A DNA stretch of 64,000 nucleotides from Tenggerimyces flavus (GTDB lineage Bacteria > Actinomycetota > Actinomycetes > Propionibacteriales > Actinopolymorphaceae). The notes below the pieces were generated by a model. That model worked only from the letters and a program-made list of their open reading frames with translations. It ran no database searches and had not been told where the DNA came from. A program made the position numbers and the translations under genes. The number at the start of each line of letters is the position of its first letter. The first letter of the stretch is position 1. The stretch spans positions 2,418,001 through 2,482,000 of the forward strand of contig NZ_JAFBCM010000001.1 of NCBI RefSeq assembly GCF_016907715.1, in the 5' to 3' direction. Positions 1 through 8,024 of this stretch are shown piece by piece.

Positions 1-1269
1 CCGCAGCGGTTCCGGCGTCGTCAGCCACGCCTCGTCGAATCGCGCGAAGACGACGTCGGGCGACTGGTACACGCTCCTGTCGGCGTACTTGCCCTTCTCG
101 TAGACGCAGCCGATGGTCGTGCCGTCAACCTGGACGAGGTCGGAGTTCGATGACGGTCCGGTGATGAACCGTGGTCCCTTGGCCCATGATGCTCCGCCGT
201 CGCGGCTGTAGTACGCGTTCAGGTTGCCCCGGTTGCCAGTCCATCCTGGCGGCACGTCGGATGTCGACGCGACGAGGAGCCCACCGGCCTGGTTGGTGAA
301 CCGCGCCATGCCGCCATCGACGCCGTCGATCCACTCCGGCAGCTCGGTCACCAGCGCCGCTGGCGACCACGTGCGGCCGTTGTCCTCGCTGAGCGAGGTG
401 ACCTTGAAGTAGTCGCCCGGATGCGACGGGTCGCTGTTGCCGTTCCTGCCCCGGCCGAGAGCCCTGAGCTGGTTGGGGATTCCCGTCTCGGCGACCCGGA
501 CCTCACCGAGTCCCGAGTACGGCAGCGGCGTCCGTACGTACTCCGACATCTGCCAGGTCGTCCCGCTGTCATCGCTGTATAGGAACGACACCGTGTAGTC
601 CGGGCTGTAGTGCAGGAACTGGTTCGAGACCGGCATGATCAGGCGCCCAGTGGACGTCTGGATGCCATGACCGGGCGAGGTGACGTGCCGGTCGCCGGGA
701 AGTCCGGCGAAGACGGCCTCGGGGATCTCGTTCTCGGCTCCCCAGGTCACACCGTGGTCCGTGCTCTTCTTGTAGACAAGGCGGTTCGCGCGGAACTGGT
801 TGGCCTCCGAGTACGCCTGGTCGCCGATCTTGCGTTCCGCGAACGCGAAGATGTGCCCCGTCCGGTTGTCGACGAGCAAGTTGCCGTTGAAGTAGCGGAG
901 CGGCCGGTCCGCGCCGTCGTAGTGGATCGTTCCGTAGCCGTACAGCCGCGAGATCGCCGTGTTCCAGGTGCGACCGCCGTCGGTGCTGCGGCGGCAGACC
1001 AGGTCAATCCGCATGGTCGAGTCGCCGGTGTCGATCCGTCCTTCGGCGTACGCGAGGAGATGCCCGTTCGCGGCCCGGGCGATGCCGACCTGGTGGTAGA
1101 CGTTGTACGGGTACGACCGGTCCGCGTTGGTGAACACCAGCGACTCGGTCGGCGGGGACGGAGCGAGCTGCTTGGGCGCCATGGGATCCACCATTGCCAT
1201 GCCCGAGATCGCCGCGATCCCGCCCACGAAAGTCCGTCGAGACAGGGGTGGCTCTGGAGAGGTGGTCAA
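1..1269 (-). CDS. Tat-exported sialidase-like (BNR/Asp-box) protein, C-terminus beyond window
   Basis: Reading the minus strand from a TTG start gives 423 residues still open at the window edge. Residues 10-25 carry a twin-arginine signal (SRRTFVGG then a hydrophobic run), so the product is probably exported folded. Five Asp boxes (S-x-D-x-G-x-x-W type) lie near residues 95, 169, 232, 294 and 355, the hallmark of six-bladed sialidase/BNR propellers. An AYAEGR motif near 73-78 matches the blade-1 region of GH33 exo-sialidases, but the usual preceding YRIP is replaced by VYHQ, so one arginine of the sialidase triad is not evident. The frame is open further upstream without an ATG; TTG was chosen because it precedes the Tat motif and has a GGGG run before it. 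Sialidase fold is well supported; sialidase activity is not proven. Confidence 0.8.
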   Translation of the reverse strand, partial: MTTSPEPPLSRRTFVGGIAAISGMAMVDPMAPKQLAPSPPTESLVFTNADRSYPYNVYHQVGIARAANGHLLAYAEGRIDTGDSTMRIDLVCRRSTDGGRTWNTAISRLYGYGTIHYDGADRPLRYFNGNLLVDNRTGHIFAFAERKIGDQAYSEANQFRANRLVYKKSTDHGVTWGAENEIPEAVFAGLPGDRHVTSPGHGIQTSTGRLIMPVSNQFLHYSPDYTVSFLYSDDSGTTWQMSEYVRTPLPYSGLGEVRVAETGIPNQLRALGRGRNGNSDPSHPGDYFKVTSLSEDNGRTWSPAALVTELPEWIDGVDGGMARFTNQAGGLLVASTSDVPPGWTGNRGNLNAYYSRDGGASWAKGPRFITGPSSNSDLVQVDGTTIGCVYEKGKYADRSVYQSPDVVFARFDEAWLTTPEPLR

Positions 1270-1468
1270 GGTGGCCCCGATCGACGGTTGACATGGGACA
1301 TGGGATGTCTCCGAGCCTAGCAGCGCCGAGGGGCGGGGCCTCTACGTAGTTTTCCGGATACGCCCGCCTGAGTCGCTGCCATAGTGGAGGCATGAGCGAG
1401 CGAACAATGCTCACGGGTGGGGCCGTGTGGCGGTTGGCGGCTCTGGTGTCTGGAGAACGGCTGAACGG

Positions 1469-1504
1469 ACCTAGGTACCTAGTCGTACGACTACCGGACT
1501 AGGT
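1469..1504. promoter_or_regulatory. Palindrome cluster, candidate operator
   Basis: Three overlapping dyads sit about 100 bp upstream of the small gene at 1605: the 8-bp palindrome ACCTAGGT (1469-1476), a perfect inverted pair ACCTAGTC/GACTAGGT (1477-1484 and 1497-1504), and GTCGTACGAC (1482-1491) nested inside. Such density is typical of an operator for a dimeric regulator. No cognate regulator is adjacent, so the assignment is inference. Confidence 0.45.
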
Positions 1505-1604
1505 AGGTCGCGGCGGTCAAACATACGCACGTCGCTCCCCATGGCTGGCCGGCTGGTTCGCACCAGAATTGAGCCATCAGCCAGAAACCTTCAAGGAGCA
1601 CAAG

Positions 1605-1808
1605 ATGTTGACCGAACTCGCCATCCTCGAGGTCGCCAAGACCAAGCAGGCCGACCTCATCGCTGAGGCGCAGAAGTACCACCGGCAGTCGGCCGCTCGT
1701 CGCCGGGCTCGCACGCAGACCGATACCGGGTCACGCTCCCCGGTACGGGCGGGACCACGACTGCCCCGACAGCGCCACGAGGCGCCGACGGAACAGCGCG
1801 TCGCCTAA
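1605..1808 (+). CDS. Small basic hypothetical protein (67 aa)
   Basis: ATG is preceded by AAGGAG at good spacing, which decides this start over an upstream in-frame ATG at 1569. The first 35 residues (MLTELAILEVAKTKQADLIA then Glu/Lys/Gln-rich) would form an amphipathic helix. The rest is Arg/Pro-rich and probably disordered. Short proteins of this helical-plus-basic kind are common in actinobacteria, but I recognise no family and assign no function. The stop codon directly abuts the MITE-like element that starts at 1809. Confidence 0.55.
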   Translation: MLTELAILEVAKTKQADLIAEAQKYHRQSAARRRARTQTDTGSRSPVRAGPRLPRQRHEAPTEQRVA

Positions 1809-1985
1809 GGGCGTGTCTCTCAAATATCGCCGGGCGCGCGACACCCCACATCCCGCCTGGCCGCGGTCCAGCTCGTCACCCATATAACCAATATGAGTTC
1901 CTCCTGCACCACGCCCAGCCGGGCGCGGGGCGCCGCGCGCACGCGCGCTACGCGCTCTTGCCGACGCTCTTTGAGAGACACGCCC
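1809..1985. mobile_element. MITE-like element, copy 1 (177 bp, 16-bp perfect TIRs)
   Basis: The ends GGGCGTGTCTCTCAAA and TTTGAGAGACACGCCC are exact reverse complements. There is no ORF of note inside and no transposase. A second, diverged copy lies at 35321-35498 in the same orientation, sharing long internal blocks such as CCCGCCTGGCCGCGGTCCAG and CTCCTGCACCACGCCCAGCC. I see no clear target-site duplication here. The combination of short length, terminal inverted repeats and more than one copy fits a non-autonomous miniature transposable element. Confidence 0.75.
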
Positions 1986-1995
1986 GGACAGCAAC

Positions 1996-2038
1996 CAGAG
2001 CAGCGCCCCGAGTGGAACGAACTCGGGGCGCTGCTTTG
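1996..2038. terminator. Strong hairpin downstream of tRNA-Gln
   Basis: A 15-bp perfect stem (1999-2013 with 2021-2035) extends to 18 bp including one G-U pair, around a 7-nt loop. It lies 23 bp beyond the 3' end of the minus-strand tRNA gene, where a tRNA terminator is expected. The only short T run (TTTG) is on the plus strand, so it may act in both directions. Confidence 0.6.
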
Positions 2039-2061
2039 TCCTGCCAAGCGAGAGCTGAGTG

Positions 2062-2132
2062 CTGGGGCGGGAGGACTCGAACCCCCATCAGCAGAACCAA
2101 AATCTGCGGTCTTGCCCTTAGACGACGCCCCA
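2062..2132 (-). tRNA. tRNA-Gln (anticodon UUG)
   Basis: On the minus strand the 7-bp acceptor stem TGGGGCG pairs with CGCCCCA, followed by discriminator G. The anticodon arm is GCAGA-TTTTGGT-TCTGC with TTG at positions 34-36, and the T arm contains GTTCGAGTC. The 71-nt length is normal for bacterial tRNA-Gln. The 3' CCA is not encoded. Confidence 0.95.
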
Positions 2133-2215
2133 TGGGAGGTGGCACCAGCGTAGCGCTGGGGCCGAGGGGAGACTCTACGCGAGGCGGTTTGGCGGGCGCA
2201 CGCGAGAATGGGGGG

Positions 2216-2593
2216 ATGAGTACTGCGGAGTCGGTGCCGGCGCAGCCTGAGCAGCCCGATGGGGCCAAGGTGCCCGAGCGGCAGATGTGGAACGGGTCGG
2301 CCTGGTTGGCGCTGGCGTTCGGGGGCGCCGCGTTCCTGGGCAACCTGCTGTTCGGCTGGGGATGGACGATGTTCGCGGCCGCGTTCGCGCTGGCGTTCAG
2401 CATCACCGGCATCGTGCGCGTCTACCGGCAGCGGGCCAGCAACGGGCCGATCGCCTACACCGCGTTCGGGCTCGCGGTCGCCACGATCGTGCTCAGCTTC
2501 ATCTGGTCCGCCCGCGCCGAGCCGTGCCTGCCGTTCCAGCACCAGGAGGCCAGGTACCAGACCTGCCTGAACGAGCACATCGGCCTGCTCTAG
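2216..2593 (+). CDS. Small membrane protein, 2-3 TM segments
   Basis: 125 residues. The N-terminal ~25 residues are Pro/Gln/Glu-rich and cytosolic-like. Hydrophobic segments follow near residues 29-49 (including a GNLLFGWGWTMF stretch) and 50-66, with another near 78-97. A short extracytoplasmic tail carries two cysteines. The overall pattern resembles DUF4190-type actinobacterial membrane proteins, but I cannot assign a family with confidence. The start ATG follows a GGGGG run. It faces the convergent CPBP protease gene, whose stop lies 3 bp away. Confidence 0.75.
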   Translation: MSTAESVPAQPEQPDGAKVPERQMWNGSAWLALAFGGAAFLGNLLFGWGWTMFAAAFALAFSITGIVRVYRQRASNGPIAYTAFGLAVATIVLSFIWSARAEPCLPFQHQEARYQTCLNEHIGLL

Positions 2594-2596
2594 GGC

Positions 2597-3433
2597 TCAA
2601 GGCAGCCAGCTCACCTTCCCGCGCAGCAACGCGTACCCCACGAACGCCACCACGTCGATCAACGTGTGCGCGACGATCAACGGCCACAGTCTGTTCGTGC
2701 GCTGCCACAACCGGCCGAAAACCAGCCCCATCGCCACGTTCCCGACGAATCCCGGCAGCCCCTGATACAGGTGGTACGAGCCCCGCAGCACCGCCGCCGC
2801 AAGCAACGCGAGGTTCTCCGACCAGGCGAGCTGCCGGAACCGCGTGAGCAGGTACCCGACGACGAGCACCTCCTCGGCCCACGCGTTGCCGAACGCCGAC
2901 AGCACCAGCACGCCCGTACGCCACCAGGTGTCGTCCAGCGTCGACGGTTGCACCGCCAGGCTCTGCCCGAGCGCCCGCCCGACCAGGAACACGCCCAGCC
3001 CGGCGATGCCGATGAACGCCGCGATCCCGCTCCCTGCCGCCAGGTCTCGCCAGACGCGCGTCCGGTCAAGCCCGATCGACGCCAGCTTGAGACCCGCACG
3101 CCAGAGCAGGTACAGCCCCAACGCGCCCCAGGCGAGCAGCCGGAGCACACTCGTCAGCTGCATCAGGAGGTCGATCAGCTGTTCCGCGGCGAGCGGCGGG
3201 TTCAACGTCACCTGTTGCTGGCTCAGCGGCGTCGTGTCCAGCGCGGCGTCGATCAACGACAGCAGCGACCGGATCCCCGACAGGCCGAACGTGATCGCGA
3301 ACACGATCAGGAGCTCGATCGTCAACGCGCGCCGCTCGTCCCGCGGTACCGCGGCGGGGAAGTCGGGCCGCGCGGGGTTCAACCAGGCGAGAACGCTCAC
3401 GAGAGCGAAAGCTATCTGCCCAAGCCCGGGCAT
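2597..3433 (-). CDS. CPBP-family intramembrane metalloprotease (CAAX-type)
   Basis: An integral membrane protein with about eight hydrophobic segments. Characteristic motifs are WAEEVLVVGYLL (motif 1 double Glu), RGSYHLYQG (motif 2 His) and AHTLIDVV (motif 3 His...Asp), in the usual order and spacing; the Arg normally following the paired Glu is Val. The family includes prenyl-protein endopeptidases and bacteriocin-immunity proteins; substrates here are unknown. The ATG at 3433 is used because the frame upstream is not protein-like. A TM-helix-encoding start with its own ATG lies at 3533 in another frame, so the gene is probably frameshifted at about codon 36 of the original protein. Confidence 0.8.
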   Translation of the reverse strand: MPGLGQIAFALVSVLAWLNPARPDFPAAVPRDERRALTIELLIVFAITFGLSGIRSLLSLIDAALDTTPLSQQQVTLNPPLAAEQLIDLLMQLTSVLRLLAWGALGLYLLWRAGLKLASIGLDRTRVWRDLAAGSGIAAFIGIAGLGVFLVGRALGQSLAVQPSTLDDTWWRTGVLVLSAFGNAWAEEVLVVGYLLTRFRQLAWSENLALLAAAVLRGSYHLYQGLPGFVGNVAMGLVFGRLWQRTNRLWPLIVAHTLIDVVAFVGYALLRGKVSWLP

Positions 3434-3603
3434 GCGGCCCCAGGCGTCGATCGAGGAGCCATCCGACGAGCACGAACGACCCGAGTCCAGCAGCGCCAAA
3501 CACCAAGGCCAGCAGGCCATCCACGAGAGTCATGCCTCCATGCTCCGCGCGACGGCAGGCACGAAACAGTGGCAAGAATGCCGAGATCCGATAGATTCTG
3601 GCC

Positions 3604-4581
3604 ATGCACATCGTGGCGATCATCACGCTCGAGAAGTGCGGCGCCATGGACCTGTCCATGCCGTCCCTCGTGTTCGGCCACGTCCATCTCGAGCCGCAGA
3701 CGTCCTGCCGCGACCCCCTGTACGAGGTGTGGGTCTGCGGGCCTCCGGTGACCGCGACCTTCCCTGGCGCCGTGCCCGCGTTCGAGGTCATTCCGCATCG
3801 CTCGTGGGCGGACGCGGCCGATGCCGACACGATCCTGGTTCCCGGTCTGTGCGACTACACCGATCCGCCACCGCCCGAGGTGGTCGACCTGCTTCGCGTG
3901 GCGCACCAGCGCGGGAAGCGCATCGGCTCGATCTGCGACGGGGTCTTCGTTCTCGCCGCCGCGGGACTCCTGGACGGGCGGCGGGCCGCGGCGCACTGGG
4001 GCAACGCCGCCGAACTCGCCGCGCTCTATCCGCAGGTGCGGGTGGACGACTCCGTGCTCTTCGTCGACGAAGGCGACATCGTGACCTCCGCGGGCGGCGC
4101 GGCGGCGTTGGACCTCTGCCTCCACCTGGTCCTGCGCGACTACGGCTCGGTGGTCGCCGCCGAGGCCGCACGACATGCGGTGATGCCCTTGGCGCGCGAC
4201 GGCGGGCAGGCCCAGTTCATCGCGTACGCCGAGCCGGAGTCCGGCGGCAGCCTCGAGCCGGTGATGCACTGGATGGAGGAACGCCTCGACCAGGAGCTCA
4301 CGTTGACCGACATCGCCGACGAGGCGGCGACGAGCGTACGTTCGCTCAACCGTCGGTTCCGCGAACAGACCGGCACGACGCCGCTGCAGTGGCTGATCCG
4401 CCGACGTCTACTGCGGGCGCGCGAGCTGCTGGAGACGACGGAGCTGTCGGTCGAGGAGATCGCGCCACGTGCCGGTTTCGGAACGGCGATCGCCCTCCGT
4501 CAGCACTTCCGCCGCACGCTGGGGACGACGCCGGTCGCCTACCGACGGGCCTTCACGCCGCCTCGTTCAGAATCCCCATGA
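3604..4581 (+). CDS. GlxA-type regulator: DJ-1/PfpI domain plus AraC HTH
   Basis: 325 residues. Residues 1-185 form a DJ-1/PfpI-like domain with the nucleophile-elbow region SICDGVFVLAAAGLLDG; residues ~215-318 form an AraC double helix-turn-helix (TLTDIADEAATSVRSLNRRF and a conserved GFGTAIALRQHFRRTLGTTP). This architecture is that of GlxA/FtrA transcription activators, which often control catabolic genes. It is divergent from the CPBP gene and converges on a GNAT gene, overlapping its end by 29 bp. Confidence 0.9.
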   Translation: MHIVAIITLEKCGAMDLSMPSLVFGHVHLEPQTSCRDPLYEVWVCGPPVTATFPGAVPAFEVIPHRSWADAADADTILVPGLCDYTDPPPPEVVDLLRVAHQRGKRIGSICDGVFVLAAAGLLDGRRAAAHWGNAAELAALYPQVRVDDSVLFVDEGDIVTSAGGAAALDLCLHLVLRDYGSVVAAEAARHAVMPLARDGGQAQFIAYAEPESGGSLEPVMHWMEERLDQELTLTDIADEAATSVRSLNRRFREQTGTTPLQWLIRRRLLRARELLETTELSVEEIAPRAGFGTAIALRQHFRRTLGTTPVAYRRAFTPPRSESP

Positions 4582-5104
4582 TCAGCGCGTCGTAGCGCTC
4601 GCCCTCCCAGAGCAGCGCGTGCCGCAGCCGGCCCTCGACCTCGAACCCGCACCGCTCGTACGTCCGGATCGCCCGTTGGTTGAACGCGTAGACCTCGAGC
4701 TCGACGCGGTGCAGCCCGACGACGTCGAACGCGTACGCCAGCACCAGCCGGATCGCCTCCGAGCCGTACCCGTGGTCGCGAAAGCTCGCGCCGAGCCAGA
4801 GCCGCAGGTTGCACGACTCGTTCGCCGTGCTCAGGTCGTTCAGCACGATCTCGCCGGCGAAGTCGCCCGTCTCTGTCTCGATGATCGCGAGGTCCAGCCG
4901 GTCCTTCGTCCCCTTGCGCGTCGAGAGCCACTGCCGGCCGACTTCCAGCGACGGGTTGCCGCCGTGCGAACCGGTCAGCCGGTCCAGGTCGGGGTCCTGC
5001 ATCTGCTTGACGAACCCATCCAGATGCTCGATCCCGAGCGGCTCGAGGCGGATCCGAGCACCCTGCAAGGTCGGCTTGTTCTCCAGCGCGGCCAGATTCA
5101 TCAC
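4553..5104 (-). CDS. GNAT N-acetyltransferase, RimJ/RimL type
   Basis: 183 residues with the GNAT acetyl-CoA loop region (GASFRDHGYGSEAIRLVLAY) near residue 107 and the typical C-terminal EVYAFNQRAIRTYERCGFEVEG. This matches the RimJ/RimL branch that acetylates protein N-termini or small amines; the substrate cannot be read from sequence. Two adjacent ATG codons open the frame; the first is listed. The 3' end overlaps the convergent glxA-type gene by 29 bp. Confidence 0.88.
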   Translation of the reverse strand: MMNLAALENKPTLQGARIRLEPLGIEHLDGFVKQMQDPDLDRLTGSHGGNPSLEVGRQWLSTRKGTKDRLDLAIIETETGDFAGEIVLNDLSTANESCNLRLWLGASFRDHGYGSEAIRLVLAYAFDVVGLHRVELEVYAFNQRAIRTYERCGFEVEGRLRHALLWEGERYDALIMGILNEAA

Positions 5105-5162
5105 GCCTCCTGTCTAACAGACGGCGATGAGAGCGGCCACGCACTTACGGGCGTGCCGCGGC

Positions 5163-5615
5163 CTAGATGGGACCGGTCATTCGGGCAAGCACGGGGGTGA
5201 GCTGCTCCTCCTCGTACGCCAGGTGCTCGAGCAGCGCGTCGGCCATCCGGTTCAGCTCCTCGCGTACTCCGGACGGGTCCGAGGAGAGCTCACCGAGGCG
5301 GGACTCGATCGCGTCGATGATCTCCGCGACCTTCCGGTGATCGGCTTCGAGCCGCTCGACGATCGGTCCGAGCTCGGGATCCTCGACGAGAACGGCAGGA
5401 AACATCCGCTGGTCTTCGAGCGTGTGGTGCATGTGCAGGCCGTTGCAGAAGTACAGGCACTGGATGCGCAGATCCGACGCCCAGGAACGAAGCTCCGCCT
5501 CCTCCGTCTTCTCCGGCGGCGCGGCGATCACGCGGCGCAGGTCGGCGAGCCCGGTGCGGAAGTAGTCGTGGGCGGCGAGGAGCTGGCGTACGTATGCGGC
5601 CGCACGATCGGTCAC
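5163..5615 (-). CDS. Hemerythrin-domain protein
   Basis: 150 residues, a four-helix bundle with di-iron ligands in expected order: H16, H61/H63/H64 with E67, H93, and H131-x3-E135 (HLAYEEE). Such proteins bind O2 or NO or sense iron/redox state. The GTG start overlaps the TGA of the upstream epimerase gene (GTGA), so the two are translationally coupled. Confidence 0.85.
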   Translation of the reverse strand: MTDRAAAYVRQLLAAHDYFRTGLADLRRVIAAPPEKTEEAELRSWASDLRIQCLYFCNGLHMHHTLEDQRMFPAVLVEDPELGPIVERLEADHRKVAEIIDAIESRLGELSSDPSGVREELNRMADALLEHLAYEEEQLTPVLARMTGPI

Positions 5616-6421
5616 GAGGGCTTACCGTACAGGATGCGCGCGATCTCGTCGGCGAACAGCGCCTCCGAGTCGTCCTCCGGCGCGTACCCGATGACCTCGC
5701 GTGCGTTGGTGATGCTCCAGAACGTTCGGGCGTTGTTCGACACCCCGTAGAAGATGTGGAACGGCACGCCGTGCTCGTCCGCGATGTCCGGCGTGTCGAG
5801 CGATTTCACGAACAGCTGTTGGAGATCGCGCTCGGAGACGTAGCCGGCGAGGTCGCGGATGTAGCGCTGCGGCTCGTCGACGAACAGCGCCCCGTCGATC
5901 GCTCGTGGTGCGACGATGCGGATCTGGACCACCTCGAGCTGGCGGCCCAAACTCCCACAGGCGTAGAGGAAACCGAGCGACTCGTACGCGACCTTCGCCC
6001 ACCCGTAGAAGTTGTCCGGCCGCGGATAGTCCTCCGGCGAGACGCGATCGCGACGGCCGGCGTAGTAAGGCTGCTCGTACCACTTCGCGGCCTGGTTCGT
6101 ACTCGCCGCGACGACGCGCGGAACGCCGGCGTCGAACGCGGCCTGGTAGACGCGCTGCATCAGGTCGACGTTCACTCGTTCGCCGTCGTACCGCTCCTGC
6201 AGGCTGTCGCCGGTCGGCCGGTGGTACGCGAGGTGCACGACCGCGTCGAGGCCGTCGAACAGCCCGGACAGGTCGGACTCGGCGAGCAGATCCACCACCT
6301 CGACGCCGTCACCGGGGCGGACATCGATCTTGCGGAGGTCGTACCGCTCGGCTAGCGCAGGAAGGAGCTGCTGGGCGATGGAGCCGGTCGCACCGGTCAG
6401 AAGCACGCGAGGCTTGGCCAT
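5612..6421 (-). CDS. NAD-dependent epimerase/dehydratase (extended SDR)
   Basis: 269 residues. Rossmann motif GATGSIAQQL at residues 10-19, acidic NAD site around the DVRPGDG segment, and catalytic Y-x3-K in NFYGWAKVAYE near residue 139. The ASTNQAAKWYE segment and overall length resemble uronate dehydrogenase-like NAD-epimerases, but the sugar substrate is not determinable. First gene of a two-gene operon with the hemerythrin protein. Confidence 0.85.
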   Translation of the reverse strand: MAKPRVLLTGATGSIAQQLLPALAERYDLRKIDVRPGDGVEVVDLLAESDLSGLFDGLDAVVHLAYHRPTGDSLQERYDGERVNVDLMQRVYQAAFDAGVPRVVAASTNQAAKWYEQPYYAGRRDRVSPEDYPRPDNFYGWAKVAYESLGFLYACGSLGRQLEVVQIRIVAPRAIDGALFVDEPQRYIRDLAGYVSERDLQQLFVKSLDTPDIADEHGVPFHIFYGVSNNARTFWSITNAREVIGYAPEDDSEALFADEIARILYGKPS

Positions 6422-6463
6422 GCCCCGAGCCTAGGCGGTCCGAACATTCGCCAACCCGCGTGG

Positions 6464-7714
6464 CTAGGACGTGCCGCGTTCGCCGAGCCGCAAGGCGATT
6501 GTCGCCATCGCGGCAACAGCCGATCCGAGGATGGCGACCGCGAATCCCCACGGGACGCCGAGCCGTTCCAGGGCGATGCCTGCGACGGCGTTCGCGACCG
6601 CTGCTCCGGCCGCGCTGGTCGAGCCGAGCCAGGTGAGCGCCTGGGTCAGCACGTCACGGCGGACGCTGGCCTGGGCAAGGACGCTGGACAACACCAGTGC
6701 GGGTGCGATCGCGAGCCCGGGAACGACGAGCGCTGCGGCGATCGCGGTCGGCGAGGTCGCCCAGAGCAGTGGGGTGGACCCGATCAGGAGACCTATCGAG
6801 ACGAGAGCGAGCTGGGTGGACGGACGAGGTCGCCAGGTCCGCGAGCCGTAGATCAGGCCGGCCACCAGACTGGCCGCGCTCATCACGCTGTAGATCGGTC
6901 CCGCGAACTGTGCCGCGTTCTGTGCGACGACCGCACCGGTCACCGATACCTGCATCGCGCCGAAGTAGAGCCCGATACCGACGTTCACGCCCACGAGCGC
7001 GACGAATTCTCCGGTCAGTAACCCGGATCGCCTTCTGCTCGACAACCCCGCGGGCTCGACAGTCCGTGCGGCCGGCGGAGGCGCGGTGTGTCGAAGCCTG
7101 GCCAAGGCGGCGCCGCTGCCCACGACCAGCAAGGCGGCCACCGCCGACCCGAGCGCTGGATGCACCAGAGCGGCGAAGACGCCGACCAGGGCAGGGCCTA
7201 CCAGGAAGGCGATTCCGTTACCGAGGGAGTCCGCCGCGTACCCGGCGCTGAGTGCCGGCGTGTCACCCAACACGTGGGACCAGCGCGCCGCGGTCAGCGC
7301 GCCGAGCTGGGGCAGCGTCGCCCCCAGCAACGCACCGGACCCGATCATCGCCCACCGCGGCATCCCGGCGCTCGCGACCAGCACGATCAACAGGGCCGAG
7401 AACGCATGGGCGGCGATCCACCACGGGAGCACGCGCAGCTGACCGAACCTGTCGACCAGCCGGGCGGCCTGTGGCCCGACGACGCCTTGGGCGAGAGCGA
7501 AGCTGCCGGCGACGATCCCCGCGACCGCGAACGAGCCGGTGCTCCAGTGGATCAGCCAGACGATGCCCAGGCCGGTCATCGCCACCCCCAGCCGGCCTGG
7601 GACCGCCGCGACGAAGAACGCCGCCGTACCCGGCGCGGCGAACGCGGCCCGATAACCCGACCCTGGTGTCGGCCGGTCGTGAGAGGGCGATGGAGAACGA
7701 GGTGCGCTTGGCAT
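6464..7714 (-). CDS. MFS transporter, 12-TM
   Basis: 416 residues with about twelve hydrophobic segments. An ARLVDRFGQLRVL loop matches the MFS motif A between TM2 and TM3. It resembles actinobacterial SetA-like/drug-efflux MFS proteins. The ATG is chosen because GAAGGG lies 8 bp upstream; an in-frame GTG ~115 bp further up encodes non-membrane Pro/Arg-rich sequence and is unlikely. It is divergent from the ECF sigma gene across a 310-bp gap. Confidence 0.85.
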   Translation of the reverse strand: MPSAPRSPSPSHDRPTPGSGYRAAFAAPGTAAFFVAAVPGRLGVAMTGLGIVWLIHWSTGSFAVAGIVAGSFALAQGVVGPQAARLVDRFGQLRVLPWWIAAHAFSALLIVLVASAGMPRWAMIGSGALLGATLPQLGALTAARWSHVLGDTPALSAGYAADSLGNGIAFLVGPALVGVFAALVHPALGSAVAALLVVGSGAALARLRHTAPPPAARTVEPAGLSSRRRSGLLTGEFVALVGVNVGIGLYFGAMQVSVTGAVVAQNAAQFAGPIYSVMSAASLVAGLIYGSRTWRPRPSTQLALVSIGLLIGSTPLLWATSPTAIAAALVVPGLAIAPALVLSSVLAQASVRRDVLTQALTWLGSTSAAGAAVANAVAGIALERLGVPWGFAVAILGSAVAAMATIALRLGERGTS

Positions 7715-8024
7715 GACGAACCCTTCCGCTGCCAAGCGGGGCGGACTAGGGCCGGGGGCGTCCACCTCGAACCGGCCCGAACTCACCGCCAGAACCGTCG
7801 AGGACGGCGTGAGTGCGGGGACGCGCACCCACGCCTCGATTCATCACCGGCAGAACGAGTGACGACTCGGACAAGCGCCACCCTACCGAGTCGCACCGTC
7901 ATACGGCTCCTGGTTCGGCGTCATGGTCGCGACCTGTAAGAAACCGGCTCCGGCCGGACAATGCCTAGGTAGATGCGGACGGGCCGACGGGGGACGATCC
8001 GCTAGAACGGCAGGGGAGGAGCTG
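7715..8024. promoter_or_regulatory. Divergent intergenic region with inverted repeat
   Basis: A 310-bp gap between the divergent MFS and sigma factor genes, with no convincing ORF. It holds an inverted repeat, CGACTCGG (7863-7870) with CCGAGTCG (7886-7893). Allowing one mismatch the arms extend to 12 bp. This could be an operator or a hairpin in a leader transcript. I could not place a convincing -35/-10 pair. Confidence 0.4.

Noticed and set aside
1392-1502. 36-codon ORF starting MSERTMLTGG
   Set aside because: GGAGG lies only one base from the ATG, too close to be effective. The ORF runs through the palindrome cluster and has no recognisable features.
2597-3520. CPBP protease starting at 3520 (MACWPWCLALLDSG)
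   Set aside because: The first 29 residues are Ser/Cys-rich and not membrane-like; they are the out-of-frame reading of the segment that encodes a TM helix from 3533.
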